A stretch of 64,000 nucleotides of DNA from Neocallimastix lanati (nom. inval.) (GCA_016946835.1 JACVTC010000045.1:1086501-1150500); one strand, 5' to 3'; shown: positions 1-11,938, numbered from the stretch's first letter. Numbers and translations: made by a program. Notes: generated by a model not told the origin, from the letters alone.

Positions 1-1740
1 AAACTACTGAATCTTCATTAGTTAACAATAAGAAAATAGATTCTAAAAGTAAAGTTTCTGATATAAATATAATTAAACACCATAATCGTTAGCGTTTTAC
101 AAGCCATAATAAAACAAAAATTTTAATAATAATATTAGATATTATTCTGAATTTATAAATGTAAAATTTCGTTTATTCAACTTTTAGAAATTTTTCTGAA
201 ATTAAGATCCAAATTAGATAAATATTTAAAATTGGAAAAATTAAAAATTTCAAATTCAATTGACTTTTATAATTTTATTCTCCATTATGATATTTCTAAT
301 TATAATAATCATAAATTCAAAGAAGATGACTTGGGCATAGTTATGGTTTCCATTGATAACCTGGAAAATAAATTATTAGTTGTTACTGGAAGTAATACAA
401 ATTTTATTTTCAGTGATTATTCTAATAAATTACCCAGTAAATACGATACTATTGGTAGCTGCCTTGGGTGTATTTATGAGGCTTTAACTGATGATACTAT
501 CAGGGTTTCTATAGTAGTCTAACTTTTCATTAGTATTAATAATTCTTTAATATCTAATTTTTGTATTACAATTAATACTTTTAATAAATTTAATTAACTA
601 TTAGGTATTAAAACAATTGTTAACTATTATTTCTTTATATGTTCTATTTCTAAATTAATATATCGTTTAAATTCTCTTTCTTAGCTTGATGTTATTAAAT
701 CTTTATTTGAAGATGAAAATTTAGAATATATATCTTATTTTATTTTATTTATTGGTGAAAATAAATCTATTTACTTTTTTAAATTTTAATAATCAAATTA
801 TTACGTTAATAAAATAGATAATGCTAGAAAAATTGTGCCTCAAATTGAAAATATTCAAATTAATAAAAGTATGATATAAACTATTATACCACAGGAAGTA
901 AATCTTTCTCTTATAGAGTACATCTAATCTAAAGATTTTCTGAAAACAATTAAATGTACTTTTAAATTAAATATTTTTAAACATTTAATAAATGTTACTG
1001 ACATCGTTGCCACTTCTACTAAACAACTTTCTCTATTCAAAATGAGATCCAACCATATTCATTTATTTAAAAACGGTGTTCCTTTTAAAATTAGATTTTA
1101 TATACATAATTGACTAAAGTCTAATTCTTTAAATTTGAACTGATTAAACTTATCAATAAAAGTTTAATTATTCCATCTTATTCTACTTGGTCTTCATCAA
1201 TTATCCCTGCTATGAAAAATAATGGAAAATGGAAACTTTGCACTGATTAAAGAAAACTGAACTCAATGACTGTTCCTGATTCGTATTCTTTTCCTAACAT
1301 TGATTTTTAATTCCTTCGGTGGTGCTATAATTTTCTCTATATTAAATTTATTTTCAAATATGTATATTGAAGATAATATTAATTTTACCAGTTTTACCAC
1401 AAAATTTGGAAATTTTGTATACAAAGTTATGGCATTTGATCTTAAAGGTGCTTCAGTCACATTTCAGAAAGAAATGAATCATATTAGTTTTGGTTTATTA
1501 GGTAAATGTATTTTTGTTTTCATCTGAAGATATTTTAGTATTTTCTAACTCTATCGAAGAACATATTGTACGTTTTAAATAAATTTTCGAAATATTTCTT
1601 AAATATGATGTTAAAATCAACATTTAAAAATGTTGTTTCTTCAGAAAGGAGGTAGAACTACTCTATTTTATAAGAAATCTCGATTTAATGAACTTTCATT
1701 AAACCAAGATTTCTATGAAACTGTTTTTATGAATAAATGT
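1..1740 (+). mobile_element. Ty3/gypsy LTR-retrotransposon relic (protease and reverse transcriptase parts)
   Basis: Decayed coding DNA on the plus strand. A stretch around 340-430 resembles the retroviral-type aspartic protease core (TGSNTNFI context). The stretch around 1140-1640 resembles the gypsy reverse transcriptase: a segment like GKWKLCTD..RKLNSM, then PDSYSFPNID, GGAIIFS, FTTKFGNFVYKVMAFDL and SNSIEEHI in the order usual for Ty3/gypsy. No LTR is seen, so the left end may lie outside the window. The relic is old and broken many times. The family assignment rests on the reverse transcriptase motif order and is fairly secure; the protease match is weaker. Confidence 0.7.
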
Positions 1741-2412
1741 ATATATAATGAGAATTTCATTCATAAAAAAGCAATTTTTCTTTATAATTTTATTAATTAA
1801 TTTTTAAAAAAAATAAGCAATTTGAAATATTAAACTTACTGATTAATAAAAAATAATTTTTACTTTATATTCTAATAAATTAATAAAATATCTTTAATAA
1901 TAAAATAAATTATTTATTATTTAGTGTTAACATATTAAGTGTAACTTTTAAATTACATATATTAAAATTTATTTAGATTGTATTTACATAATGAATAATA
2001 TTAATTTCAACTTAATTGCATAGATTAAGTATTATATTAGATATTATAATTTTAATTATTTTGATATAATTTTTCCACTTTAACTTTATGTTGGTTAGTA
2101 ATCATTTATATTTCTAATTATTTTTTTATTGATTAATATAAATGAGTGTTATCTTTAATTTTATTTAATTAATTTTTTTTAATTTTTAACTTAATATGGG
2201 TATGTTTATTGTTATTTAAAGCCTATTATTCAATGTACTATTATTTTTAATTTATAATTTAAACAACTATTACTTTGAAATTACGATTTAGTTTACTATT
2301 ATTTTAAACCTTTATTGACTTTATGTTAAAAATTTCTTCACAACATATAATTGAAGTGAATTGCATCTTTTTTATTTTAAAAATTTTTATTTATTCTAAT
2401 TATAATTCAATT
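1741..2412. other. A+T-rich spacer, no gene seen
   Basis: Only A/T-biased sequence with stops in all frames. The part at about 2160-2340 vaguely resembles the leader region of the copia elements (TTTACTATTATTTT-type strings), so it may be old element DNA, but nothing firm can be named. Confidence 0.5.
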
Positions 2413-2531
2413 TGTTATTTGTATTATTATTAAAAATAAAATATTATTTTATATAGTAATATTTATATAAATACATTTACAATATTTCTCTTCAACTCTA
2501 ACTTTCACCCAAAGTTAGATTTGAGGGGGAA

Positions 2532-2741
2532 TGTTAGAAACAAAAATATAAAGATTAATAGTTATATTAATTAAAGGAGTAATGTTATATAAATTAATAT
2601 AGTAATGTAAGATATGTGACCAATAGTAACAAAAAGCCATATATTATGTTTACTATAAATACCATAAAAAAGGTATAAAATTATGTATATATACTATTCT
2701 TTATTCTTATATAATAAAAAAAGAGATTTATACTTTTCACA
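2532..2741 (+). repeat. Family A LTR, left copy
   Basis: Starts TGTTAGAAAC and ends TACTTTTCACA, so it has the TG...CA ends. It contains a TATA-rich stretch and two AATAAA-like sites near its 3' end. The primer binding site follows directly. It matches the LTR at 5785-5995 almost base for base. Confidence 0.8.
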
Positions 2742-2772
2742 GATTAAGAGTCTCAACTCTTCAGTTGAGCTA
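2742..2772 (+). promoter_or_regulatory. Primer binding site complementary to tRNA-Lys(CUU) 5' half
   Basis: The sequence starts GATTAAGAGTCTCA immediately after the LTR. Its complement, TGAGACTCTTAATC, is the anticodon arm of eukaryotic tRNA-Lys with anticodon CUU. The next bases complement TAGCTCA and the D-arm. An internal, half-tRNA primer is known for Drosophila copia (cleaved initiator tRNA); the tRNA-Lys identity here is read from the sequence. Confidence 0.7.
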
Positions 2773-3069
2773 TCAATAAAGCTAAGTTGAAATATATAAA
2801 TTATAAAATCATTTTATCATTAATAATCAAACTAATAAAAATATATTTTTATTATTTTATAAAATTTATTATAGAAACAAAACGTAATAACCAATATCGA
2901 TAAGAAAACATTACAGAACAATTGAGAGAATGTTAAGGATATAAAATTTAAAATAAAATGCTTATTGTAATAGATCATAGTTATTATTAATATTCTAAAA
3001 ATAAAAAAATGATATAAATACATATACATATAATTAGATAAAAAGAAAATATTAAAATAAAATAATAGT

Positions 3070-3330
3070 CAACTAGTCTATCTAAGTTGAGAATTATTGA
3101 AAATAAAAAATAAATGTCAACTAGCTAAGTTGTGAATAATTGATAATAAAATAAAAATAATTGTCAACTAGCTAGGTTGATTAACAATAAAAAATAAAAA
3201 CAATTGTTGATTAGTTTATCTAAGTTGTAAATAATTAACTATAAAATGATTGTCAACTAGATTAACTAAATTGAAATAATAGAAAATAAAAATAAAAATA
3301 AATATAATAGTCTAACTAGTGAAGTTTTAA
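3070..3330 (+). repeat. Leader palindrome array of family A
   Basis: Five or six near-palindromes of the type CAACTAGCTAAGTTG start at about 3070, 3118, 3165, 3207 and 3254, with a weaker one near 3313. The spacing is 42-48 bp. They lie between the primer binding site and any coding region. The same type of array is present in elements B and C. Confidence 0.75.
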
Positions 3331-3879
3331 ATAATTAAATTTAAAATAATAGTCATTTTAAGTTATTAAGACTAAGAATTATCAATTAAAAATAATCTGT
3401 TTATTCAAGTTAATTAATAATAACTATCTTTAACTAAATATTAATGAAACACATAAAATAAAAAATTAACAACTAATTGAAAAAGAGACAAATAAAAATG
3501 ATTTATAAAAATTAATATTAACATTAATATATAATATAAACATAATTTATTTTTAATATAAATAAATATATAATTAATAAAATAATAAAATTATTAAATA
3601 TTATATAATATATCCTCACACACAAAATCCGTTCTGACATTATACAATTCAAAATAATATAAAAGATATAATAAACATATATTATGAATTAACTTAAATT
3701 TTAATATACAATAAAATACCATCAAGAAAAATTAACAAATAATTAATGTTGAAACAAGAAACAATCCACAGAAAATATAATAATAGAAATTTTAATAATT
3801 AAAGTTTTACACTAAAACTTTAACAAATAATGTTCAACAAATAAATTAAAATTAAAGTATCCGAGAAATTAATTTAAAA

Positions 3880-4740
3880 AAAAAAAAAAATTTTATAATC
3901 AATAAAATTTTAATATATTATAATATTCATTTTTATTTTAATACATTTCAAATTTTAATTTATAATAATTTTAAAATGTCCACTAATATGAATCTATTAA
4001 AAATAATATTAATAATTTATTAAATTAAAATTAAATTAAATTCAATCAATAATATAAATTTCATTATTTTTACTAAACTTTAATCAATAATATTTAATCC
4101 AATCCATCAATTTTAATAAACAATTTAAAATTTTTTCAAAAAAATTATATTATTAATAATATATATATTTATAAAAATTTAATTTACTATTTATTAATTT
4201 ATTAATCTAATTTTTGTTAAATCTCAAAACCTGTAATATTTACCAATAAAAGATTTTTTGAGAAATATTTTTTATGAAATTAACTTATTCATCCGAGGAA
4301 TCTTCGCAATGGTGTTCTAATATTATTGAAAATAAGAAGTTACGTTTATCCTTCGCAATTTATTATTATTTAAAAGATATTACTTTAAATTAACAAATAA
4401 ATGACAAATGCGTTGTAGATTTTGAAACAGTGTTATATTTATTTCATAAAAATAATAATTAATTTAATGGAGATATTCTAGTAATACATGATGACAAATA
4501 CAGCATTTTATCAAATGAATTAAATTTTATTATATATAATTAGTAAAAAAAAAAAAAAAATAAAAATAAAAAAAATAAAAATACACATTATTTAAATAAA
4601 GCTATATACAATACTCTTAATATAATCAATATATATATATATATAAAAAAAAAAATTATATTAGTATAAATGTAATAATCAACAATAAACCAATATTATA
4701 AATTAGATATTGTTATAGTTTTATAAATTTTTTTATTTAT
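3880..4740 (+). repeat. Dispersed repeat, inverted copy at 56460-57480
   Basis: The stretch CACATTATTTAAATA...GCTATAT...AATAAACCAATATTATAAATTA (4585-4705) reappears on the other strand at about 56500-56630. The stretch TTAATCCAATCCATCAATTTTAATAA (about 4089-4120) reappears at about 57320-57350. Between these blocks similarity is patchy. The element could be part of a longer family A internal region, or a separate repeat. No ends or target duplications could be fixed. Confidence 0.6.
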
Positions 4741-5460
4741 TTTTAGCATGCTTTAAATATGCTTTTAAAGAACAAGTTAACGCTCAGTTTGGCTTTTTCT
4801 AACTAGTTAAAACTGTTGGTCAAAAGGTTGATACAACTATTGATATACTTAATAGATTGAATAAATATATCAAACAACCGAAGATAATATTAAAAAGATG
4901 ATTAATTGTATGAAAACTACTATAAACGAACAAAAGCAATTTGACTTTTTATCTAAAGATGCAAAAATTAAAAAGAGATGAAGTTGTTTTATAAAAAAGA
5001 AAAAAAGGTTAAATCTTGTTAGTTATTCTTTAAGTTCAAGTACTAAAGTTATTGATTATTTACACTTACAGCTATGGAAAATTTCTATGAATGGCTAAAA
5101 ACTTTCTTAGATAAAGCTATTCGTGATGCCGAAGGTTTTGTTTACAATTATAATAATGTTCGTACTGAAATGGATATTACTACTCAAATGATTGCTCAAA
5201 CAAAATAAAGATTAAGTACCGAAATTAATAGTAGTCAAGAATGTAGACGTGCTACCTCAATATTAAGGGAACATGAACAATCTTATAAAATAAAGAAGGA
5301 TAAATATGAATTATTATGTGAAGTTATTAAAAATATTGAATTATTAGAAGCTAAGGGTAAGGCTGATATACCAAATTACCTTCAATCTATGTATGATTCT
5401 ATGAATATTTTCTATCATCAAACAATAAATTATTTCCCAGAAAATGATTCATATAAATAA
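4278..5460 (+). pseudogene. Unrecognised broken coding region, helix-rich
   Basis: A first block follows ATG at 4278 (MKLTYSSEESSQWCSNIIE...). A likely intron (GTAAAAA... to ...TTTTAG, about 4542-4746) separates it from later blocks ending NYFPENDSYK near 5459. The later blocks are rich in K, E, N, I and L and look alpha-helical (for example ENFYEWLKTFLDKAIRDAEG). The reading frame is interrupted several times. The family was not recognised. It lies between the two family A LTRs, so it may be cargo of that element or host DNA that the element surrounds. Function unknown. Confidence 0.4.
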
Positions 5461-5784
5461 AAAAAATAATAATAATAATAAAATAAGATAAAAGACATAA
5501 TAATAATAAAGAAAGATTAATAAATAATAGTAATAATAAAAAAAAAATAACTCCAATCCAATTTGAAAGTAAGGGGAAACATTAGAATCTAAAATATATA
5601 AAAATAATTTCTTTAGTTTACAAATAAAAATAAAATAAATCTTTTTCATGTACTTTATAATATGTTATTTGTATTATTATTATTAAAAATAAAATATTAT
5701 TTTATATAGTAATATTTATATATATATATTAGCAATATTTCTCTTCAACTCTAACTTTCACCCAAAGTTAGATTTGAGGGGGAA

Positions 5785-5995
5785 TGTTAGAAACAAAAAT
5801 ATATAGATTAATAGTTATATTAATTAAAGGAGTAATGTTATATAAATTAATATATTAGTGTAAGATATGTGACCAATAGTAACAAAAAGCCACATATTAT
5901 GTTTATTATAAATACCATAAAAAAAAGTATAAAATTATGTATATATACTATTCTTTATTCTTATATAATAAAAAAAGAGATTTATACTTTTCACA
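5785..5995 (+). repeat. Family A LTR, right copy
   Basis: Nearly identical to 2532-2741, and preceded by the same hairpin and GAGGGGGA polypurine tract. It ends TTTTCACA and is followed by unrelated A+T-rich DNA, with no primer binding site after it, so it is the 3' LTR of the tandem. Confidence 0.8.
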
Positions 5996-7270
5996 AATAG
6001 CATAAAATTCATGATATAAATTTTATGTTTACATTAATTTTATGTCTTTGTATAGAATTTATGATATTACATAAATTTATTTTACATCACGTTATTTTGG
6101 ATCATTTATAAATCATATGATAATTAATCAAGTGATTAATTAATGATTTATTAATTTATTTTTATGTAATTAATAATAAAATAATTTATTAATAATTAAA
6201 GCTTTTATTTCCGTTTTATATCATAACTACCGATTAAAGGTTGAATAATGAGGAAAATAAAATAAATATTATTAATTATTATTTAATTGAAATATATAAG
6301 TTCATTAAATTAAATTTTTGAGACAAAAAATTTAAAATTATGAATAAATTGAGAGTTTTACTAATTCCTATTTATGAATATGTAAAATTATATAATTATA
6401 TATACATAGAAATAATCTAAATAAATATATTGCTTTGCTTCTCTTAATATAATTAATACTCTTATAATAATTGATTATATTTAATGACATTTTTTAAAAT
6501 TTAAAATTTATTGTCATATTTTACCCTTATTAAATTAGTCATATTGTATTATAAAAATATGATTACCAATTTCAACACAATAAGTTCATTCTTGTTTACT
6601 AAGTTTTTTTTTTTTTTTTTTTTAATTTTTCTCTTTCTGGTGAAATTATAACTATTAATTAGTTAAAATTAATTTCAAAACTTTTTAGTTTATAAGCAAT
6701 ATTTATTTATCTTTATAATTTTATTTTCAACTTAATTACTCGATTTTTTTAATTTTTCTTATGTTCTAATTTTATATTAATAGCTAATTCTAAATTTTCA
6801 TTTTAATATTAGATGACTATTTTATAATTTATATTCATAATAATTGTTTTATATTTCGCTGAATTTACTAAATATATTTTTATTTAATTATATATGAATT
6901 GTAATTTTAATTATTTTATTTCGCTTTTAAAAATATACTTCATTTATTATTTAAATAAAAGAAATTTCTAGAATTTTAAAAATTATGTTTTTATTTTAAA
7001 AAAATAAAATTAAACTATTTTTCTTATTATTCCTTAGAAGAATTAATTAACATTTGAATTTACTTATTATGTAAATAAAATATTAATTTTTAAAAAAATA
7101 AAAATCATTTATTTCAATTTCAAATAACAATAAATTCTAATTTTGAAATTATGCATTTAAAATTAAAAATTAATCAATAATGTTATATATAATATAAGAA
7201 GATATATATTTATTCATTTTTTATTATAATAAAACTATGACTTTATTATATTTTTTTTTTACTGTACTTT
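5996..7270. other. A+T-rich spacer, no gene seen
   Basis: No coding frame of note. The part at about 6600-7250 has decayed strings of the leader type (TTCAACTTAATTACTCG, GATGACTATTTTATAA). It lies on the internal side of the minus-strand LTR relic at 7300, so it is probably the worn leader of that element. Confidence 0.5.
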
Positions 7271-7276
7271 ACTTCA

Positions 7277-7511
7277 TGCTCAATCTGGAGTGATTGAGAC
7301 TATTAATCTATCATGAATAAGAATATTTTAATTATGAAAATATTATTAACTGAATGTACAATTTTAAACAATTTATTATTATGGTATTTAGTATTAACAT
7401 AAAATGTGGTTTGTTGTTATTTGTCAAATAGCTTACAAAAGAAATATTAATATATAAAATTACTATTTAAATTATTATAAATATAAAATTTTTATATTTA
7501 TATTTCTAACA
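7277..7511 (-). mobile_element. Family A LTR relic with primer binding site (minus strand)
   Basis: Minus-strand, degraded family A LTR ending TTTCTAACA at 7511. To its left is a recognisable primer binding site (GATTGAGACTATTAATC at about 7282-7298). The middle retains GTATTTAGTATTAACATAAAATG, which aligns with the LTR centre. Old and heavily worn. The rest of the element is not recognisable apart from possible leader DNA to the left. Confidence 0.55.
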
Positions 7512-8525
7512 AAATTCATCACATTTTTAATTTAAAATTATCATAACAAAATTCAGTATATTTTTTTATATTAATATTTTATTAATTTACTAACAATTAA
7601 ATCATTAACTGATTTTCTATTCTAAAATAATTAATTGTTTATTTTTGATCACTAATAGAACTTCATTAATAAAAATTATCATATTTTTATTGTTATAAAA
7701 TATAATAAAATAAACATTAAATTCTTAAATAATTCGTATTAACTTAATATATTTAAATAATAATTATTAATCATAATTAGAGTAAAATTATATAATAATA
7801 ATTAATTTTAAAATTGAAAAGCATTTTAATAAGCTATAAGTTATAATTATAGACTAAGCATATTCATTAAATGTAAATCTCCATATAATTTTTATATTTG
7901 TTAAATTTTATATTTTCAAAATTTAATTCATTTTTTATTTTAAAATTTTTAAAAATTAAATGTTAACTTTTATAAGAACATCAATATTACTATAATAATA
8001 TAATAATTTTAAAATTACTAATTTTTATTTATATTAATTTTTAAATATTTTAAAAAATTAAATTTAAAAATTTGTTCTCTTTAAATAAATTAAAAATTAA
8101 TTCTGATATTTTTTTATAAGAAAAGTTATTTATTATTAAAAATTTAATTCCTAACCCTAAAATATATAATTTAGCTGTTAAATTTTATAAAATTATAAAA
8201 GTTTTAATTAAAAAAAATAATTAAATATAAATATGATATATACTAATTATTTTTAAAAAAAATAATAATCATTTATTTAATATATTAAATAATATATAAA
8301 TAATTTTTTTGACAAAGTTTATAATAGTTACGAAGTTTTATTTTTTTAAGTATATATATTATTATATTATTATGGTAGTGGTAATTCTTATTTAATTTTT
8401 TTTATAATATATATTTTTCGCTTAAAATAAAATTTACAATAATAATTAAAATAATATTATATAATATACTAAAATATTAAAAATTTTAAATAAATATAAA
8501 TTTGAATATGCATTTATTTATATTA
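7512..8525. other. A+T-rich spacer, no gene seen
   Basis: Nothing but A+T-rich sequence with frequent stops. No splice-flanked exon, RNA gene or repeat could be supported. Confidence 0.5.
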
Positions 8526-9120
8526 TTATATGAAAGTTATTTTTTTTAAATAGTTAATCCAATTAAATGTATCAAGAACAACGACTTCTCTTTTCATATC
8601 AATATCATAATTATCTTTAATCACCTTTTCTATATGACGAATTACATTTATAACATTAGCAGCACTGGCATTTCTTAGATTAATAATAAAAGATATATTA
8701 TATGTATAAATCATAACATCTCCAATTCTATAACTTACCAAATTATTTTTTTATATTTTTCATACATACTTCCGTGCTCTATATGATCCCATACAAAAAA
8801 GCTTCCGGCACTTCCATAATACATTGGTTGTTTTTGATATCTAAGTTCTGTATTATTTGTCATGGCTTTTTGTATTTCCAATAGATTTCCTTTTTTCAAT
8901 TTGAATGTTGCTTCAATAACTAAATATTTTTTACCTTTTAATAAACTACCTCTACTGGTTAATCTACATTTTTTTTTTTAGTTAATTTCATTAAAGTTCC
9001 ATCTGTAGTAATAACTTTTACACTTGCTAGTGACTTTAATAATCTATTGGGCATAAACGTTGCATTCATTATAATTCCTCCTCCTACAGTACCAGGTATA
9101 TCTATAATATCTTCTAACTC
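8526..9120 (-). pseudogene. murB: MurB-like UDP-N-acetylenolpyruvoylglucosamine reductase, C-terminal part
   Basis: The minus strand encodes, in order: ELEDIIDIPGTVGGGIIMNA (the MurB glycine-rich motif IPGTVGGA..MNAG), then KYLVIEATFKLKKGN, QPMYYGSAGSFF (the MurB PSAGS.F motif), VSYRIGDVMI (the GYRIG motif), FIINLRNASAANVINVIRHIEKVI and MKREVVVLD. MurB reduces UDP-GlcNAc-enolpyruvate to UDP-MurNAc in bacterial peptidoglycan synthesis and uses FAD. The N-terminal FAD-binding part was not found; a 3' splice site (ATAG) lies just upstream of GAG at 9120. The frame is shifted twice, both times at poly-A runs, so the gene may be dead or the shifts may be assembly errors. Bacterial origin is inferred. 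An LTR relic lies about 190 bp upstream. Confidence 0.75.
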
Positions 9121-9309
9121 CTATTTTATATTATAATATTTTATTTTTTAAATTTCATTTTATTTTATATTTTTATATAATATACTAAAATAAAAAAATT
9201 TCATAATAATTTAAAATATTATATATTTATATATTTTCAATTAATTGCTTTATATTAATAATAAAAATATCAATAAATAAAATATAAAATTAATTTTTTC
9301 ATAGTATTT

Positions 9310-9560
9310 TTTAGAAATAAGAATCTCTTTATTATATAAATATATTATAATAGCCTATGAAAAATAATAATGTACATTTTTATGGTATTTATAGTTAACA
9401 TAATATGTAAATTATTATTATTATTGGTCACATATTTTACATGAATATATTAATATAAATAATGATTCTCCTTAATATAATTATAAAACTTTATATTTTT
9501 ATTTTGAACTTTTCTCCTCAAATCTAACTTTGGATGAAAGTTAGAGTTGAATAAAAATAT
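9310..9560 (-). mobile_element. Family A 3' LTR relic with polypurine tract (minus strand)
   Basis: A minus-strand degraded LTR (about 9312-9510) retains CATTTTTATGGTATTTATAG and TTGGTCACATATTTTACAT. It is followed on its internal side by the family hairpin and polypurine tract (TCCTCAAATCTAACTTTGG...AAAGTTAGAGTTGA). It is therefore the 3' end of a minus-strand element whose body would have lain to the right. It sits just upstream of the MurB-like remnant and may have cut off its 5' exons. Confidence 0.65.
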
Positions 9561-11430
9561 AATGTTTATATTACAATATAAAATAATTCTTTTTATTTTT
9601 AATATGTTTATACAAACAGTAAATTATAAAGTAGAGTTATATTATTTTAGAAGAATATGAATGATATTATACTTTTTTATTTTTTTTATATTAATATTAT
9701 GTTTTAACACTCTCATTATTTTATTTTTACAGCACAATCTCTTCTGTTGAATTTGTTCATTATTTTTGCTAGTTGTATTTTAATAGATGAAGCTTTCTTA
9801 AAATTTTATGTTTTTTGATTCTGATCATATGAATCGTTCGAAAAATCATGATTTTCTCATTCTTAGTAAAGTTTAGATTTCTTACTATTTTTTTTTCCTT
9901 TCAATATTAAATTTCATTATATATTTCATTACTTGCATTTTCTTGTTTAATGTTTTTCATAAACTGATTTTTAAATAATTATCATTTTATGATTATAAGA
10001 ATCAAAAAAAATACCGACCTTCTAATTATAATTTATATTCTACAATACAACAGATATATCATTTTTCTTTTCATATTTTATATTTATCTATCAGTAAAAT
10101 ACTTATTTTGATTTATATATCTCATTTACTTTAAGAAGACAAGACCTATCATTTTTCTAACTAAAACTATAGAATAATACCTGTGTCAGTTCAAGGGATA
10201 CTTCAATAGATGTACTGATTTCTTTTGGCATGAACTTAAAACTAAATATATAAAAATATTTTTAAATACTTTAAGATGCTGAATTTTTCTTAAAAATGAT
10301 AAATTAAAAAATAAACTTATTTATGTTGTGAATTAAATTTAATCAAAATTTCGTTTTTTCAAAAGTGAATTTCTTAATATTGACCATCTCCATTGCAATA
10401 GCAATAACTTCAATGTAAACTTTCACTTTCAAATAATCACTTAATATTGACCACTTTTAAATTCATTTTCATTAGCAGCTGTCGCGGATCGTGACATTCT
10501 AAAAGTTTCTTTACTATTAATAATGAATAAAAGATAAGTAATTATTAATTATTTATAAATTTTTTGGTCTTAAAATATAATTAAAAATATTATTAATAAA
10601 ATAAATACTTGTGATAAATTGAATTTAAAGCAAATATTTATCTTCAATATAGAACTTTTAAAATTGACCATTCTTATCGGTATTCGTAAAAGTTCTTTTT
10701 TTTTTTTAAAAGAGAACTTCTTAGCATTGACCAATACAATATTCTTTTGTAAAGACCAACTACTTCCGATCATGCTTTTTCAAAAGTTTTGTTATTAAAC
10801 ATTTCCATTACTTTAAATTTTCTTCAAGTTTTTACTAGAAGTATTATTTAATAACAATCTTTATCATATAGTTGATTGTTTTAATCTTTTTGAACTTATA
10901 ATTGTGATTGTGATTGATTTTGATTCATTTGACTATTATACTTTTGATTTGTTGGATTAATGAATTTAAATAGATATTATTAATAAAAGGTTGGTAATAT
11001 AATTAATTATACGATTTATAGATCAAATATTATTAGTTTTATTTTATTTATAAAACTTTAATTAGTATTATTACTATTGATAAATTGATTTAAAAAAAAT
11101 ATATGCATTATTAATTTTAATTGGTAAGTCAAATATTATTTATTAAAGTTTGATAATGTTTAATTCTGTAGGCTTTTGATTTATCAAATAATGTAATTTG
11201 TTATATTAAGAATTCACATTTGAATTTTTATGTATATTTGACATTATAAAATTGTATATTTTATTATATTAAATTTTATAATACGAAACTTCATTTAATA
11301 AAGTATTGATAATATTTAATTTATTAATAATTTTGGTTTAATAAAATTTTAATTATTACTTTTCTTTAATTTATTAATTTTTACTAATTGGTTTATTTCA
11401 TAATTTCGTTTTAATGTATATCAAATAGTT
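9561..11430. other. Spacer with patches of higher complexity, no gene recognised
   Basis: Mostly A+T-rich. Between 9720 and 10800 there are patches with more G+C and recurrent short strings: TTAATATTGACCA at about 10375 and 10442, and TTGACCA variants near 10665 and 10728, set about 60-220 bp apart. This could be the body of the worn element whose 3' LTR is at 9310, or remains of a host gene. No protein family was recognised on either strand. Confidence 0.35.
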
Positions 11431-11743
11431 AAGGAATTCAAACATGGAGATCATTTCAATCAATAGGAACTTCAATATAAATTTCCAAAAGAATTCCAAA
11501 ATGTAATTTTCTAATATAGTCAATTAAACATTGGAAAAATTTAATTAGGCTAGTGATTGAAATTATTGTTATGTTTCATTTCCAGATAGCGATGGTAAAT
11601 TCCATGGAATATTTATTTCAATTTGAGAAAGAACCCCACAGGTACGTCTGTATTACGTATTTCAATTGCAACTAATTCTTCTACTGCACTTTCCCTCACT
11701 ATTAATGAAGGAAGGAATTCATCTAAAGTTGCCAACTTTATAG

Positions 11744-11935
11744 ATGATGTTTATGTTTGCCGCAATAGTATTCGAGGATTCTACATTTGAATTAGAATTC
11801 AAATTTAGACCTAATGATTTCAAGGTTGGAGAAAATAAGATTTCTTTAAATGAAAGACAGGAAGATATACTATTAATTACCAATTTAATGGTATTATGTA
11901 TTATCATATTTGTCTTTAAACCCCTGGAATTTTAA
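11744..11935 (+). CDS. Possible exon of an unrecognised gene
   Basis: An open stretch of 63 codons follows a plausible 3' splice site (CTTTATAG). It encodes EDSTFELEFKFRPNDFKVGENKISLNERQEDILLI, less biased in composition than random frames here, and ends with a hydrophobic stretch. A candidate upstream exon at about 11586-11640 is bounded by TTTCCAG and GTACGT, but no consistent gene model could be built. It may be a host gene piece, a decayed repeat or chance. No family recognised. Confidence 0.2.
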   Translation: MMFMFAAIVFEDSTFELEFKFRPNDFKVGENKISLNERQEDILLITNLMVLCIIIFVFKPLEF

Positions 11936-11938
11936 TTT

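Larger units (their letters stand above)
2413..5995 (+). mobile_element. Copia-like LTR element, family A, tandem-LTR remnant
   Basis: Two plus-strand LTRs (2532-2741 and 5785-5995) begin TGTTAGAAAC and end TTCACA. Both are preceded by the same 3'-internal end: TGTTATTTG..., then a hairpin and a GAGGGGGA polypurine tract. The left LTR therefore serves both as the 3' LTR of an upstream copy and as the 5' LTR of this one, as in LTR-internal-LTR tandems. After the left LTR come a primer binding site (2742-2772) and a leader with palindromes (3070-3330). No copia gag or pol is recognisable inside, so this copy looks non-autonomous or internally replaced. The two LTRs differ at roughly 3% of positions, which suggests moderate to recent age. 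Confidence 0.75.

Noticed and set aside
4278-5460. Use of TAA/TAG as glutamine (alternative code) suggested by in-frame stops
   Set aside because: The intact GT2, HAD, ATP-grasp and mutase genes use CAA for glutamine and end in TAA. The stops are better explained by decay.
5449-5649. Minus-strand 66-codon frame of F, L and Y
   Set aside because: Shadow of an AAT/AAAT simple repeat.
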